Below, in pieces: positions 15,557 through 23,370 of a stretch of DNA of 43,819 nt. The notes below the pieces were generated by a model, which searched no databases, had not been told where the DNA came from, and saw only the letters and a list, made by a program, of their open reading frames with translations. The position numbers and the translations under genes are program-made. Source of the DNA: Oscillospiraceae bacterium (GTDB taxonomy: Bacteria > Bacillota > Clostridia > Oscillospirales > Oscillospiraceae); assembly GCA_017416685.1 (NCBI GenBank), contig JAFQBN010000022.1, forward strand, positions 1 through 43,819. The letters run 5' to 3'. The first letter of the stretch is position 1; every line of letters begins with the position of its first letter.

Positions 15557-18163
15557 TTATTTCCCGCCCAGCCACTTGGAAAGCTCGCACACCAGCACCG
15601 GCGCAACTGCCAATCCCAGCACCGCCAGCCACTGCACCGGCCCAAGGGCCACCACAGAGAACACCCGCTGCAGGGGCGGCAGCAGCAAAACCGCAAGCTG
15701 CATGGCAAACCCGATGACAAAGGCCCGGTTCATGGCGGGATTGCTCCCCACGCCGATGGAGAACAGAGATTTCCCCTCACTGCGTACGTTGTAGGCGTGG
15801 AACAGCTGGGACAGGGTCAGGGCCGCAAACGCCATCGTGTTGGCCGTAGCCGGACCGCCAGCCGCACCCGGCATCACCGCAAGGCCCAAAAAATACGCCA
15901 TCAGGGTCAATCCCCCTACCATCAGCCCCTGCCAGCCAAGCCGGAACACAAACGCGCCGTTGAACAGGCCGTCTTTCGCGCCCCGGGGCGGGCGGTTCAT
16001 CACGTCCCGCTCTACCGGTTCAACACCCAGCGCCAGCGCAGGCAGCGAATCGGTGACCAGATTCAGCCACAAAAGCTGCACCGGCAGCAGGGGCATCTGC
16101 TGGAAGCCCAACACCGTGGCGGCGAACACGGTTATGATCTCCCCCACGTTGCAGGAGAGCAGATAGTGGATGGCCTTTCGGATGTTGGCATAGATGCCCC
16201 GACCCTCCTCCACCGCCCGGACAATGGCGGCAAAGTTGTCGTCGGTCAGCACCATGTCTGCCGCCCCCTTGGCCACATCGGTCCCCGCCTGACCCATGGC
16301 GCAGCCGATATCCGCCTCTTTCAGGGCCGGGGCATCGTTGACCCCGTCTCCGGTCATGGCAACCACCTGTCCCCGCTTCTTCCACGCCCGGACGATGCGC
16401 ATTTTATGCTCCGGCGTCACCCGGGCGAACACCGATATGTTTCCGATCTCCTGCTCCAGCATCTGCTGGGGCATAAAATCCAGCTCCGCCCCCGTCAGGG
16501 CCAAGTCTCCGGGTCGGGTCATGCCAAGCTGCCGAGCCACCGCCACCGCCGTGGCCTTGTGGTCGCCGGTGATCATCACCGGCCGCACCCCCGCCCGGAC
16601 ACACTGCTCCACCGCCGCCGCCACCTCGGGTCGGGGCGGGTCGGTCATGCCAAGCAGCCCCACGAAGGTCAGCTGCTTCTCCAGCGCACTTTCAGTCACG
16701 GAGGGCAAACTGTCCATGTCCCGCACCGCCACCGCCAGCACACGCAGCGCCTTTTTTGCCATATCCTCGTTGGCCGAGCCGATCTTCTCCCGCAGACGGG
16801 CCGTCATGGGCGCCGCCCCATGGGTCCACACCCGGTCGCACCGGGCAAGCAGCACGTCAGGCGCGCCCTTCACCACAATGCGCCAGCCGCCGTCCTCCCG
16901 CTTATGCACCGTGGTCATGCGCTTGCGCCCGGAGTCAAAGGGAAGCTCCCCCACCCGGGGCAGCTTCTGTTCCAGCTCCCCCTGTAATATCCCCGCCCGG
17001 GCCGCCGCTTCCACCAGCGCCGCCTCGGTTGGGTCCCCCTGAACCCGGAGCGTTTTCACGTCAATCAGCTGTGCATCATTGCACAGGGCGGCAGCGGTCA
17101 GGGCAGCGCTCCTGTCGCCGCCCGCCGTCCAAATCTCGGTCACCGTCATGCGGTTTTGGGTCAGAGTGCCGGTCTTGTCCGAGCAGATCACCCCCGCGCA
17201 GCCCAAAGTCTCCACTGCGGGCAGTTTTTTCACGATGGCCCCTGCCTTTGCCATGCGGCCCACACCCATGGCCAGCACGATGCTGACTATGGCCGGCAGT
17301 CCCTCCGGGATGGCTGCCACCGCAAGGGATACGGCGGTCAGAAACATATCCGGCAGGCTCTTTCCCTGCAGCAATCCCGCCCCAAAGGTAACGGCGCAGA
17401 CGCCGAGGCACAGCAGGGACAGGACTTTGGAGATCTCCTCCATTTTCTTCTGCAGGGGCGTTGCCTCCTGCTCCCCGTTCAGCAGCAGGCCCGCGATGCG
17501 CCCCATCCGGGTGTCCATGCCGGTGGCCACCACCACCGCGCGGCCCCGGCCCGCGGTGACGGTCGTTCCCGCAAGGACCATGTTGCTCCAATCGCCCATG
17601 GGCGTATCCTGCGCCAGCCGTTCGGACGGATTTTTCTCCACGGGAACGGACTCACCCGTCATGGCCGACTCATCTGCCCGCAGTCCGGCACACTCCAAAA
17701 GCCGGGCATCGGCAGGCACCCGGTCACCGGCCTCCAGCAGGATGACGTCCCCGGGCACCAGCTCTGCCGCATTCTCCTGCCGCAGCAGACCGTCCCGAAG
17801 AACGCCGGCCCGGGGCGGGGTCATGTTCTCAAGGGCCTCCAGCGCCCGGCGGGCGTTGTCCTCCTGTCGGATGGAAATCACCCCATTCACCGCCACAATG
17901 ACCAGAATAATAACCGCGTCCACCCAGTCCCCGCCGCCGCTCGCCAGCAGGGACAGGCCCGCCGCCGCCAACAGCACCAGGATCATGGGGTCCCGCAGCT
18001 GCCGCAGCAGCCGCAGAAACAGGCTCTCCCCCTTCGGCTTGTCCAGCTCGTTTTTCCCGTACCGCGCCAACCGCTGTCGGGCCTGCGCCATACTCAACCC
18101 CTCCGGAGCCGCCTCCAGTTCCTTCCACACCTCTTTCGGGGACATTGCGTGCCAATCGCCCAT
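15557..18163 (-). CDS. calcium-transporting P-type (P2A) ATPase
   Basis: This is a SERCA-like pump moving Ca2+ out of the cytosol. The ATG at 18163 is preferred over a GTG three codons earlier because the ribosome site GAAAGGA lies 10-11 bases before it but only about one base before the GTG; the product is 868 residues. Visible features are the actuator motif MTGESVPVEK, phosphorylation motif SDKTGTLTQN (Asp about 329), hinge TGDGVNDAPALKEADIG, and Ca2+ ligands in VAAIPEGLPAIV (helix 4), SCNVGEIITVF (helix 5) and LLWLNLVTDSLPALALG (helix 6), all as in SERCA. Ten membrane segments are expected. It stands alone between terminators. Confidence 0.94.
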   Translation of the reverse strand: MGDWHAMSPKEVWKELEAAPEGLSMAQARQRLARYGKNELDKPKGESLFLRLLRQLRDPMILVLLAAAGLSLLASGGGDWVDAVIILVIVAVNGVISIRQEDNARRALEALENMTPPRAGVLRDGLLRQENAAELVPGDVILLEAGDRVPADARLLECAGLRADESAMTGESVPVEKNPSERLAQDTPMGDWSNMVLAGTTVTAGRGRAVVVATGMDTRMGRIAGLLLNGEQEATPLQKKMEEISKVLSLLCLGVCAVTFGAGLLQGKSLPDMFLTAVSLAVAAIPEGLPAIVSIVLAMGVGRMAKAGAIVKKLPAVETLGCAGVICSDKTGTLTQNRMTVTEIWTAGGDRSAALTAAALCNDAQLIDVKTLRVQGDPTEAALVEAAARAGILQGELEQKLPRVGELPFDSGRKRMTTVHKREDGGWRIVVKGAPDVLLARCDRVWTHGAAPMTARLREKIGSANEDMAKKALRVLAVAVRDMDSLPSVTESALEKQLTFVGLLGMTDPPRPEVAAAVEQCVRAGVRPVMITGDHKATAVAVARQLGMTRPGDLALTGAELDFMPQQMLEQEIGNISVFARVTPEHKMRIVRAWKKRGQVVAMTGDGVNDAPALKEADIGCAMGQAGTDVAKGAADMVLTDDNFAAIVRAVEEGRGIYANIRKAIHYLLSCNVGEIITVFAATVLGFQQMPLLPVQLLWLNLVTDSLPALALGVEPVERDVMNRPPRGAKDGLFNGAFVFRLGWQGLMVGGLTLMAYFLGLAVMPGAAGGPATANTMAFAALTLSQLFHAYNVRSEGKSLFSIGVGSNPAMNRAFVIGFAMQLAVLLLPPLQRVFSVVALGPVQWLAVLGLAVAPVLVCELSKWLGGK

Positions 18164-18186
18164 GGGCCACACATCCTTTCTGCCCC

Positions 18187-18192
18187 ATTATA
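18187..18192 (-). promoter_or_regulatory. -10 element for the Ca2+-ATPase gene
   Basis: A perfect TATAAT on the minus strand, 24-29 bases before the ATG. I find no convincing -35 hexamer at 16-18 bases, so the promoter may depend on an extended -10 or an activator. Confidence 0.4.
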
Positions 18193-18238
18193 TGGGCCTG
18201 TCCCCTCAGGCTTGCCCACAATCTTCGGACAGAAAGCG

Positions 18239-18278
18239 CAAAAAAGCACCTGTTTCTGAATGAAACAGGTGCTTTTTC
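18239..18278. terminator. terminator of the foldase gene
   Basis: A 16-bp stem (aaaagcacctgtttc arm) with a short loop, A tract on the left and T tract on the right, directly past the stop codon of the minus-strand foldase lipoprotein gene. On the minus strand it ends GCTTTTTTG. Confidence 0.9.
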
Positions 18279-18281
18279 CTC

Positions 18282-19484
18282 TTATTCGACCGGGGCGCCG
18301 TCCCCCTCGTTGGGCTGGTCCTGCTCCACCACAGGCTGGCCGAAGCGATTGCGGAAGGCGGTCATGCGCTCGTGCACGTCCTGCACATCTACTTCGTCAC
18401 AGAAATCGGTGGTCTTCAGCTCGGCCTGCTCCACCAACCCCGCCACCAGCTGGGGCATGGCGGTTCTGACATAGGCGTCCCGATACTGCTCGGGGTCCGC
18501 CTCCAGGGGAAGGCGCAGGATGATATGATAGCCGCTCACACCGGTCACCACGTCGCTGATCTGGCCGGGTTCCAGGCTGATTGCCACAGACTCAAAGGCG
18601 GGATCAATGTTGGTGTTGGTCTGGAAGGTATAGCCGTTGGGGTTGGTAACAAGGCCGGGATCTTCGCTGTACTCGTTCATCAGAGTGTCAAACAGAGCGA
18701 TGGGATCCTCCGCCGCCAGCAGTCGGGCCAGCAGGTCATCGGCAACTGCCCGCTTTTCCTTGGCCTGCTCCGCCGACAGGGGCACATTTGTCGTGGTGTC
18801 CTTTGTGGCAAGCAGGATATGTTTCACGCTGTAAAACCCTGCCTCCTCCATCCAGGAGAGGATGTCCTGCGCCGCGGGGGCGTTCTCGCCGCCGAAGCGG
18901 GCCTCACTCAGCGCCTCATAGGCGAAGTCGCACTTCCAGTTCCAGCGGAACATCTCCTCGTCCAGAGCCATGGACAGATTCAGATACTGGTCCAAAGATG
19001 CCCCGATCTGCTTGCCTTCCGCGGCGACACCGTCCAGGATCTCCTGCACCTGAGTCTGCTGCTCCGCGGTCATGGCAATGCCGTCTTTTTCGGCCATCTG
19101 GTCCACCATGCGCTGGGTAACGGCCAAATCCAAAGCCGCCTTGCGGACATAGCCCTCCAAGGTCAGACCGTCGCCCATGTCCGCATCCCAGGGGATGGTC
19201 AAAGAGCCGGTACTCTGATAGGCATTCTGCTGAAGGCTGTCGCAATGTACAACGAGCCAGTAGGCCAGCTCGTCGGCGGTGACGTCCACCCCGTTCAGGG
19301 TGGCAACTGCCGTATCACCGGGGACACCCAGCAAGAACTGGGTCAGGTCTGTGATGGTGGTGGTATCCAATGTCTCGGGGTCATACTCGGGCAGGTTTGC
19401 CTCCACCTTGCCGCAGGCGGTCAGGCCGCCCAGCATCAGCACGCCTGTCAGAGCCAGGGCGATCAATCGCTTGGTCAGTTTCAT
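18282..19484 (-). CDS. parvulin-type peptidyl-prolyl isomerase lipoprotein (PrsA/SurA-like foldase)
   Basis: The ATG at 19484 follows AAGGAAG and opens a lipoprotein signal peptide with lipobox GLTAC (Cys about residue 24). The 400-residue product has a helical chaperone part (about 60-210, with the typical VTADELAYWLVVHCD) and a parvulin domain (about 235-350). Diagnostic parvulin pieces are YSVKHILLATKD, FDTLMNEYSEDPG and ISDVVTGVSGYHIILRL. It should sit on the outer face of the membrane and assist folding of exported proteins. A hydrophilic acidic tail closes it. The gene has its own -10 (TATACT, 19529-19534 on the minus strand), with a weak -35. Confidence 0.9.
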   Translation of the reverse strand: MKLTKRLIALALTGVLMLGGLTACGKVEANLPEYDPETLDTTTITDLTQFLLGVPGDTAVATLNGVDVTADELAYWLVVHCDSLQQNAYQSTGSLTIPWDADMGDGLTLEGYVRKAALDLAVTQRMVDQMAEKDGIAMTAEQQTQVQEILDGVAAEGKQIGASLDQYLNLSMALDEEMFRWNWKCDFAYEALSEARFGGENAPAAQDILSWMEEAGFYSVKHILLATKDTTTNVPLSAEQAKEKRAVADDLLARLLAAEDPIALFDTLMNEYSEDPGLVTNPNGYTFQTNTNIDPAFESVAISLEPGQISDVVTGVSGYHIILRLPLEADPEQYRDAYVRTAMPQLVAGLVEQAELKTTDFCDEVDVQDVHERMTAFRNRFGQPVVEQDQPNEGDGAPVE

Positions 19485-19573
19485 GATTATCTTCCTTTCG
19501 GCCCGCTGTGCGGGCAGCTTTCCGAACCAGTATACCGCACTTTCTTCCAAAAGAACAGCTCTTTGTTCGTTTT

Positions 19574-22500
19574 TTACCTATTGTTTTCATTTTCACCCGC
19601 GTAATCATCCACCAGCCTGCGGGCAGCGTTCAGCACGTCCTCGCCCTTTCGCAGGTGCAGGGACAGATAGGGCTTCTCCCCGGCGGCAAACAGCAGCCGC
19701 CCCTTGTACCGGGCGTCGGCACACAGGGTAGACACCCGCTCCAAATCGAACCTGGGCAGGGTGAACAGCAGACAACCCTTTTTCTGGTTGATCTCGGTGA
19801 TGCCGCACTGGGCGGCGGCGGCGCGCATGAGGGCCACACTGATGAGGTTGTTCACCGAACGGGGCGGCTCGCCAAAGCGGTCGATCAGCTCATCCACCAG
19901 ATCGTCGGCGTCCGCCTCGCTGCGAATGCGGGCAATGCGGCGATACAGGTCCATGCGCTGCTCACCTACGCTGACGTAGCGGTCGGGGATGCTGGCGGCA
20001 ACCGCCAAATCGGCGGCACACTCGGGCCGCACGGCGGCTTCCTGTCCCTGCTCGGTCAGCACCGCCTCCTCCAGCAGCTTCAGGTACATATCGTAACCTA
20101 CGCTCATGAGGAAGCCCGACTGCTCCGGACCCAGCACATTGCCCGCGCCGCGAATTTCCAAGTCGCGCATGGCGATCTTGAATCCGGAGCCGAACTCGGC
20201 AAACTCCCGCACGGCACCCAGCCGCTTGGCGGCGATCTCGGTCAGCACCTTGCCCCGGCGGTAGGTCATGTAGGCAAAGGCGCGGCGGGCAGAACGGCCT
20301 ACGCGGCCACGGAGCTGGTGCAGCTGGGCAAGACCCATCTTATCTGCATCTTCGATGATAAGGGTGTTGGCATTGGGCAGGTCGATGCCTGTTTCAATGA
20401 TGGTGGTGCAGACCAACACGTTGATCTCGCCGTCGGTCATGCGGCTCATGACCTCGTCGATGGCCTCCTGACTCATCTGTCCGTGAGCCACTGCCACCTC
20501 TACCTCCTCACCCAGCATCTGCCGGATGCGGCTTGCGGTGCGGTCGATGGTCTCCACCCGGTTGTGCAGATAGAATACCTGACCGCCCCGCTCCAGCTCA
20601 CGGCGCATGGCATCGTTCAGCACCGACCAGTCATGCTCCAGCACATAGGTCTGCACCGGCTGTCGGTTCTGGGGCGGCTCCTCCAGCACGGACATGTCCC
20701 GAATTCCGCTCAGGGCCATATTCAGAGTGCGGGGGATGGGGGTTGCAGACAGGGTCAGCACGTCCACCTGAGCAAAGCGCTCTTTCAGCTTCTCCTTGTG
20801 GGCCACGCCGAAGCGCTGTTCCTCATCCACCACCAAAAGGCCCAGATTTTTGAACTGCACGTCCCGGTTAAACAGCCGGTGCGTGCCGATCAAAATGTCG
20901 ATTTTACCCTCCGCCAGCCGCTGGAGGGTGTTCTTTATTTGCGTAGGGGTGCGGAAGCGGCTGACCACGTCGATCTCCACCGGGTAGCCGGCAAAGCGGC
21001 GCAGGGCGGTGAGATGATGCTGTCGGGCCAGCACGGTGGTGGGGGCCAGAATGGCCGCCTGCTTGCCGTCCAGCACGCACTTCATGATGGCACGCATGGC
21101 CACCTCGGTCTTGCCATAGCCCACGTCGCCGCACAGCAGACGGTCCATGGGGGTGGGGCGCTCCATATCCAGCTTGATCTCCTGCACGCAGCGCAGCTGA
21201 TCTTCTGTCTCCACATATTCGAACCGATCTTCAAATTCCTTCTGCCACGGGGAGTCCGGGGCAAAGGCATAACCCGGCTGACGCCGCCGCTGGGCGTAGA
21301 GCTGAATGAGGCCCTTGGCGAGGTCGGCCACGGCTTTGCGTGTGCGGGTCTTGGCCTTTTCCCATTCCACGCCGCCCAGCTTGGAAAGGCGCTTGCTCTC
21401 CTGATCCTCGCCGCCGCCGATATATTTGCTGACCAGGTCCAGCTGGATGGCCGGCACGTACAGCACGTCGGTGCCGGCGTAGGCGATTTTGACGTAATCC
21501 TTCTCCACGCCGTCGGTGGGGATCTTCACCATGCCCTGAAAACGGCCCACACCGTGATGCTCGTGGACCACCAAATCGCCCACGGACAGGTCGGTGAAGC
21601 TCTCCAATTTGCGGCGGTTGGTGGCTTTTTTCACGCTGCGGCGGGGATTGCCCCCCTTGCCCTCGGTCAGCACCGCCAGCTTCAGGCCGGGGTATTCCAT
21701 GCCGCCGGACAGGCCGCCCACCGTTACCGTAATGGCGCCGGGCGCAGGCAGCTTCTTCAATTCAAGCTCCATGGAGCAGGAAATGCCCTGCTCCCGCAGG
21801 AGGGTGTGCAGATTTTCCGCCCGGGGTGCGCTGGCAGTCAGCACCACGGTGGCAAAACCCGCCGTGCGGTACTGGGCCAGATCCGCCACCGCCGTTTCCA
21901 GACTGGCCCCGAAGCCGGGCAGCTGCTTGGCCATCAGGGACAGGAGCGTTTTGGGCGGCATGGGATAGGTGGACAGGGTGAAGGAGTCCAGATAGGCCAC
22001 CGGCCAGTCCTCCAGCCGGGTACACAGCTTATCAAAGGGCAGGATGACCTGACCGCACTCGCCTGCCAGCTCTCCCCGCTCCAGCAGGGTCTTTACATCC
22101 TCTTCCAGCTGCCACTGATAGGTCTTGGCCCGCTCGGCCACACGGCTGCTCTCGGAAAACAGGATACAGGCATCCATGGGCAGATAATCCGCCGCCGTAG
22201 CTCCCTCGGGACAGATGAGGGTCAGGTAGCGGTCCAGAGCAGGCAGGCTCATACAGTTGGCGATGACCTCCCGGTCGGCCCGCAGGGTGGTGACCAGAGG
22301 CTGATTGCCCTTTTTCTCCGCTTTTTTGATGAGGTCATCCAGCTTGTTCAGCAGTCCCACGAGGCCGCCGGGGGCAAGCTGGGGCAGCAGCTCCGCCGCG
22401 GGCAGGATCTGTACCTTATCGATGTTCTCCGTTCTGCGCTGGCTCACCGGGTCAAAGCTGCCCATGGCATCCAGCTCGTCACCGAAGAACTCGGCGCGGA

Positions 22501-23071
22501 CGGGCTGCTCCATCTCCGGGGAGAACACGTCCAGAATGCCGCCGCGGACGGCAAACTGACCCACGCCCTCCACCTGTTCACAGCGGGTGTAGCCGGCAGC
22601 GGTCAGCGCCTCGGACAGCTCGTTCAGATCGTAGCTTTTCCCAACTTCAAGGGTGCGGCACACCAAATCCATGGACCGGGGAGCAAGGGTGCGCTGCATC
22701 AGGCCCTCCACCGTGGCCACCAGCAGGGGGACCTCGCCGCAGATCATGCGCCGCAGCAGGCTCAGGCGGCCGTGTTCCCACTGGCGGGACACGGTAGCGG
22801 CGTTGTGGAAGGTAAAGCTGCGCGCGCACAGCACCGGCACTTCGTGTCCGGACAGGGCGGCCACGTCCCGGGCCAGTCGTTCCCCCTCCCCCTCGTCGGC
22901 ACAGACCAGCACCACGGGGCGGTCTGTTTTCCGGTGGATGGCGGCGGCAAAATGGGCGCGATGGACCGCCGCCAGACCGGACACCGCCGCGGGACAGCGG
23001 CCGGCCTCCATGGCGGACAGCAGTTGTTCAAATTCGCTCAGCTGCTCCAATACAGACAACAGCAGTTCCAT
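19574..23071 (-). CDS. mfd: transcription-repair coupling factor Mfd
   Basis: Mfd removes RNA polymerase stalled at lesions and recruits UvrA. The ATG at 23071 follows GGGAGGG; the frame open further upstream runs through a repeat and the promoter. The 1165-residue protein shows the UvrB-like N-terminal region, the RNA-polymerase interaction domain (LSVGDLVVHEHHGVGRFQGM, about 475-500), the RecG-like translocase with Walker A GDVGYGKTE (about 645-655), DEEQ box VVDEEQRFG, motif TLSATPIPRTLNMALSGIRD, and motif VI QLRGRVGRSARRAFAY, then the C-terminal D7 domain. In Bacillus mfd follows pth; here the two are separated, with mfd on the opposite strand. It has its own promoter. Confidence 0.97.
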   Translation of the reverse strand: MELLLSVLEQLSEFEQLLSAMEAGRCPAAVSGLAAVHRAHFAAAIHRKTDRPVVLVCADEGEGERLARDVAALSGHEVPVLCARSFTFHNAATVSRQWEHGRLSLLRRMICGEVPLLVATVEGLMQRTLAPRSMDLVCRTLEVGKSYDLNELSEALTAAGYTRCEQVEGVGQFAVRGGILDVFSPEMEQPVRAEFFGDELDAMGSFDPVSQRRTENIDKVQILPAAELLPQLAPGGLVGLLNKLDDLIKKAEKKGNQPLVTTLRADREVIANCMSLPALDRYLTLICPEGATAADYLPMDACILFSESSRVAERAKTYQWQLEEDVKTLLERGELAGECGQVILPFDKLCTRLEDWPVAYLDSFTLSTYPMPPKTLLSLMAKQLPGFGASLETAVADLAQYRTAGFATVVLTASAPRAENLHTLLREQGISCSMELELKKLPAPGAITVTVGGLSGGMEYPGLKLAVLTEGKGGNPRRSVKKATNRRKLESFTDLSVGDLVVHEHHGVGRFQGMVKIPTDGVEKDYVKIAYAGTDVLYVPAIQLDLVSKYIGGGEDQESKRLSKLGGVEWEKAKTRTRKAVADLAKGLIQLYAQRRRQPGYAFAPDSPWQKEFEDRFEYVETEDQLRCVQEIKLDMERPTPMDRLLCGDVGYGKTEVAMRAIMKCVLDGKQAAILAPTTVLARQHHLTALRRFAGYPVEIDVVSRFRTPTQIKNTLQRLAEGKIDILIGTHRLFNRDVQFKNLGLLVVDEEQRFGVAHKEKLKERFAQVDVLTLSATPIPRTLNMALSGIRDMSVLEEPPQNRQPVQTYVLEHDWSVLNDAMRRELERGGQVFYLHNRVETIDRTASRIRQMLGEEVEVAVAHGQMSQEAIDEVMSRMTDGEINVLVCTTIIETGIDLPNANTLIIEDADKMGLAQLHQLRGRVGRSARRAFAYMTYRRGKVLTEIAAKRLGAVREFAEFGSGFKIAMRDLEIRGAGNVLGPEQSGFLMSVGYDMYLKLLEEAVLTEQGQEAAVRPECAADLAVAASIPDRYVSVGEQRMDLYRRIARIRSEADADDLVDELIDRFGEPPRSVNNLISVALMRAAAAQCGITEINQKKGCLLFTLPRFDLERVSTLCADARYKGRLLFAAGEKPYLSLHLRKGEDVLNAARRLVDDYAGENENNR

Positions 23072-23096
23072 CCTGTTCCCTCCCGGACACGACTTC

Positions 23097-23123
23097 GACC
23101 CCCTCTTTTTCAAAAGAGGGGGT
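23097..23123 (-). other. hairpin in the mfd leader
   Basis: A 10-bp stem (accccctctt type arms) with a short A/T loop, about 25 bases before the mfd start and inside its transcript. It is not followed by a T tract on the minus strand, so it is not a standard terminator. It may affect translation or mRNA stability. Confidence 0.4.
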
Positions 23124-23146
23124 GTGTTGGGTTTCATTTCCCTGTC

Positions 23147-23175
23147 AGTATAGCGCATTCGGTTGTCGTTTTCAA
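23147..23175 (-). promoter_or_regulatory. mfd promoter
   Basis: On the minus strand TTGAAA (23170-23175), 17-base spacer, TATACT (23147-23152). About 70 bases of leader precede the mfd ATG at 23071. Confidence 0.7.
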
Positions 23176-23201
23176 GGGTGACCCGGCAGATTGTTTTAAG
23201 C

Positions 23202-23320
23202 AAGCCTTCCCCCGGGGGAAGGTGCCCCGAAGGGGCGGATGAGGGGAATGCCACCTGGTCTGCAAATCTTCCCCTCACCCGTCACGGCTTCGCCGTGCCA
23301 CCCTCCCCCAGGGGAGGCTT
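23202..23320. repeat. palindromic dispersed repeat (full copy)
   Basis: About 119 bases with inverted ends: left half aagccttcccccgggggaag...gccccgaaggggcggatgag, right half cccctcacccgtcacggctt...ccaggggaggctt. Each half also folds on itself (cccccgggggaag; cacggcttcgccgtg). A copy of the right half lies at 26788-26838. The element separates mfd from the ABC permease gene and has no coding potential. Confidence 0.75.
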
Positions 23321-23334
23321 TGTATTAGGGCAAA

Positions 23335-23363
23335 CCCACCCCCGGAGTTCCGGGGGTGGGTCA
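23335..23363 (-). terminator. terminator of the GntR-ABC operon
   Basis: A 13-bp GC-rich stem (acccacccccgga arms, 4-base loop) eight bases past the permease stop codon. The T tract on the minus strand is short, but position and stem strength fit. Confidence 0.65.
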
Positions 23364-23370
23364 AGGCAAA

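Noticed and set aside
19574-23278. mfd starting at 23278 with 69 extra N-terminal residues
   Set aside because: The extension runs through the mfd promoter and the palindromic repeat, and the ATG at 23071 has a strong ribosome site and starts where family members do.
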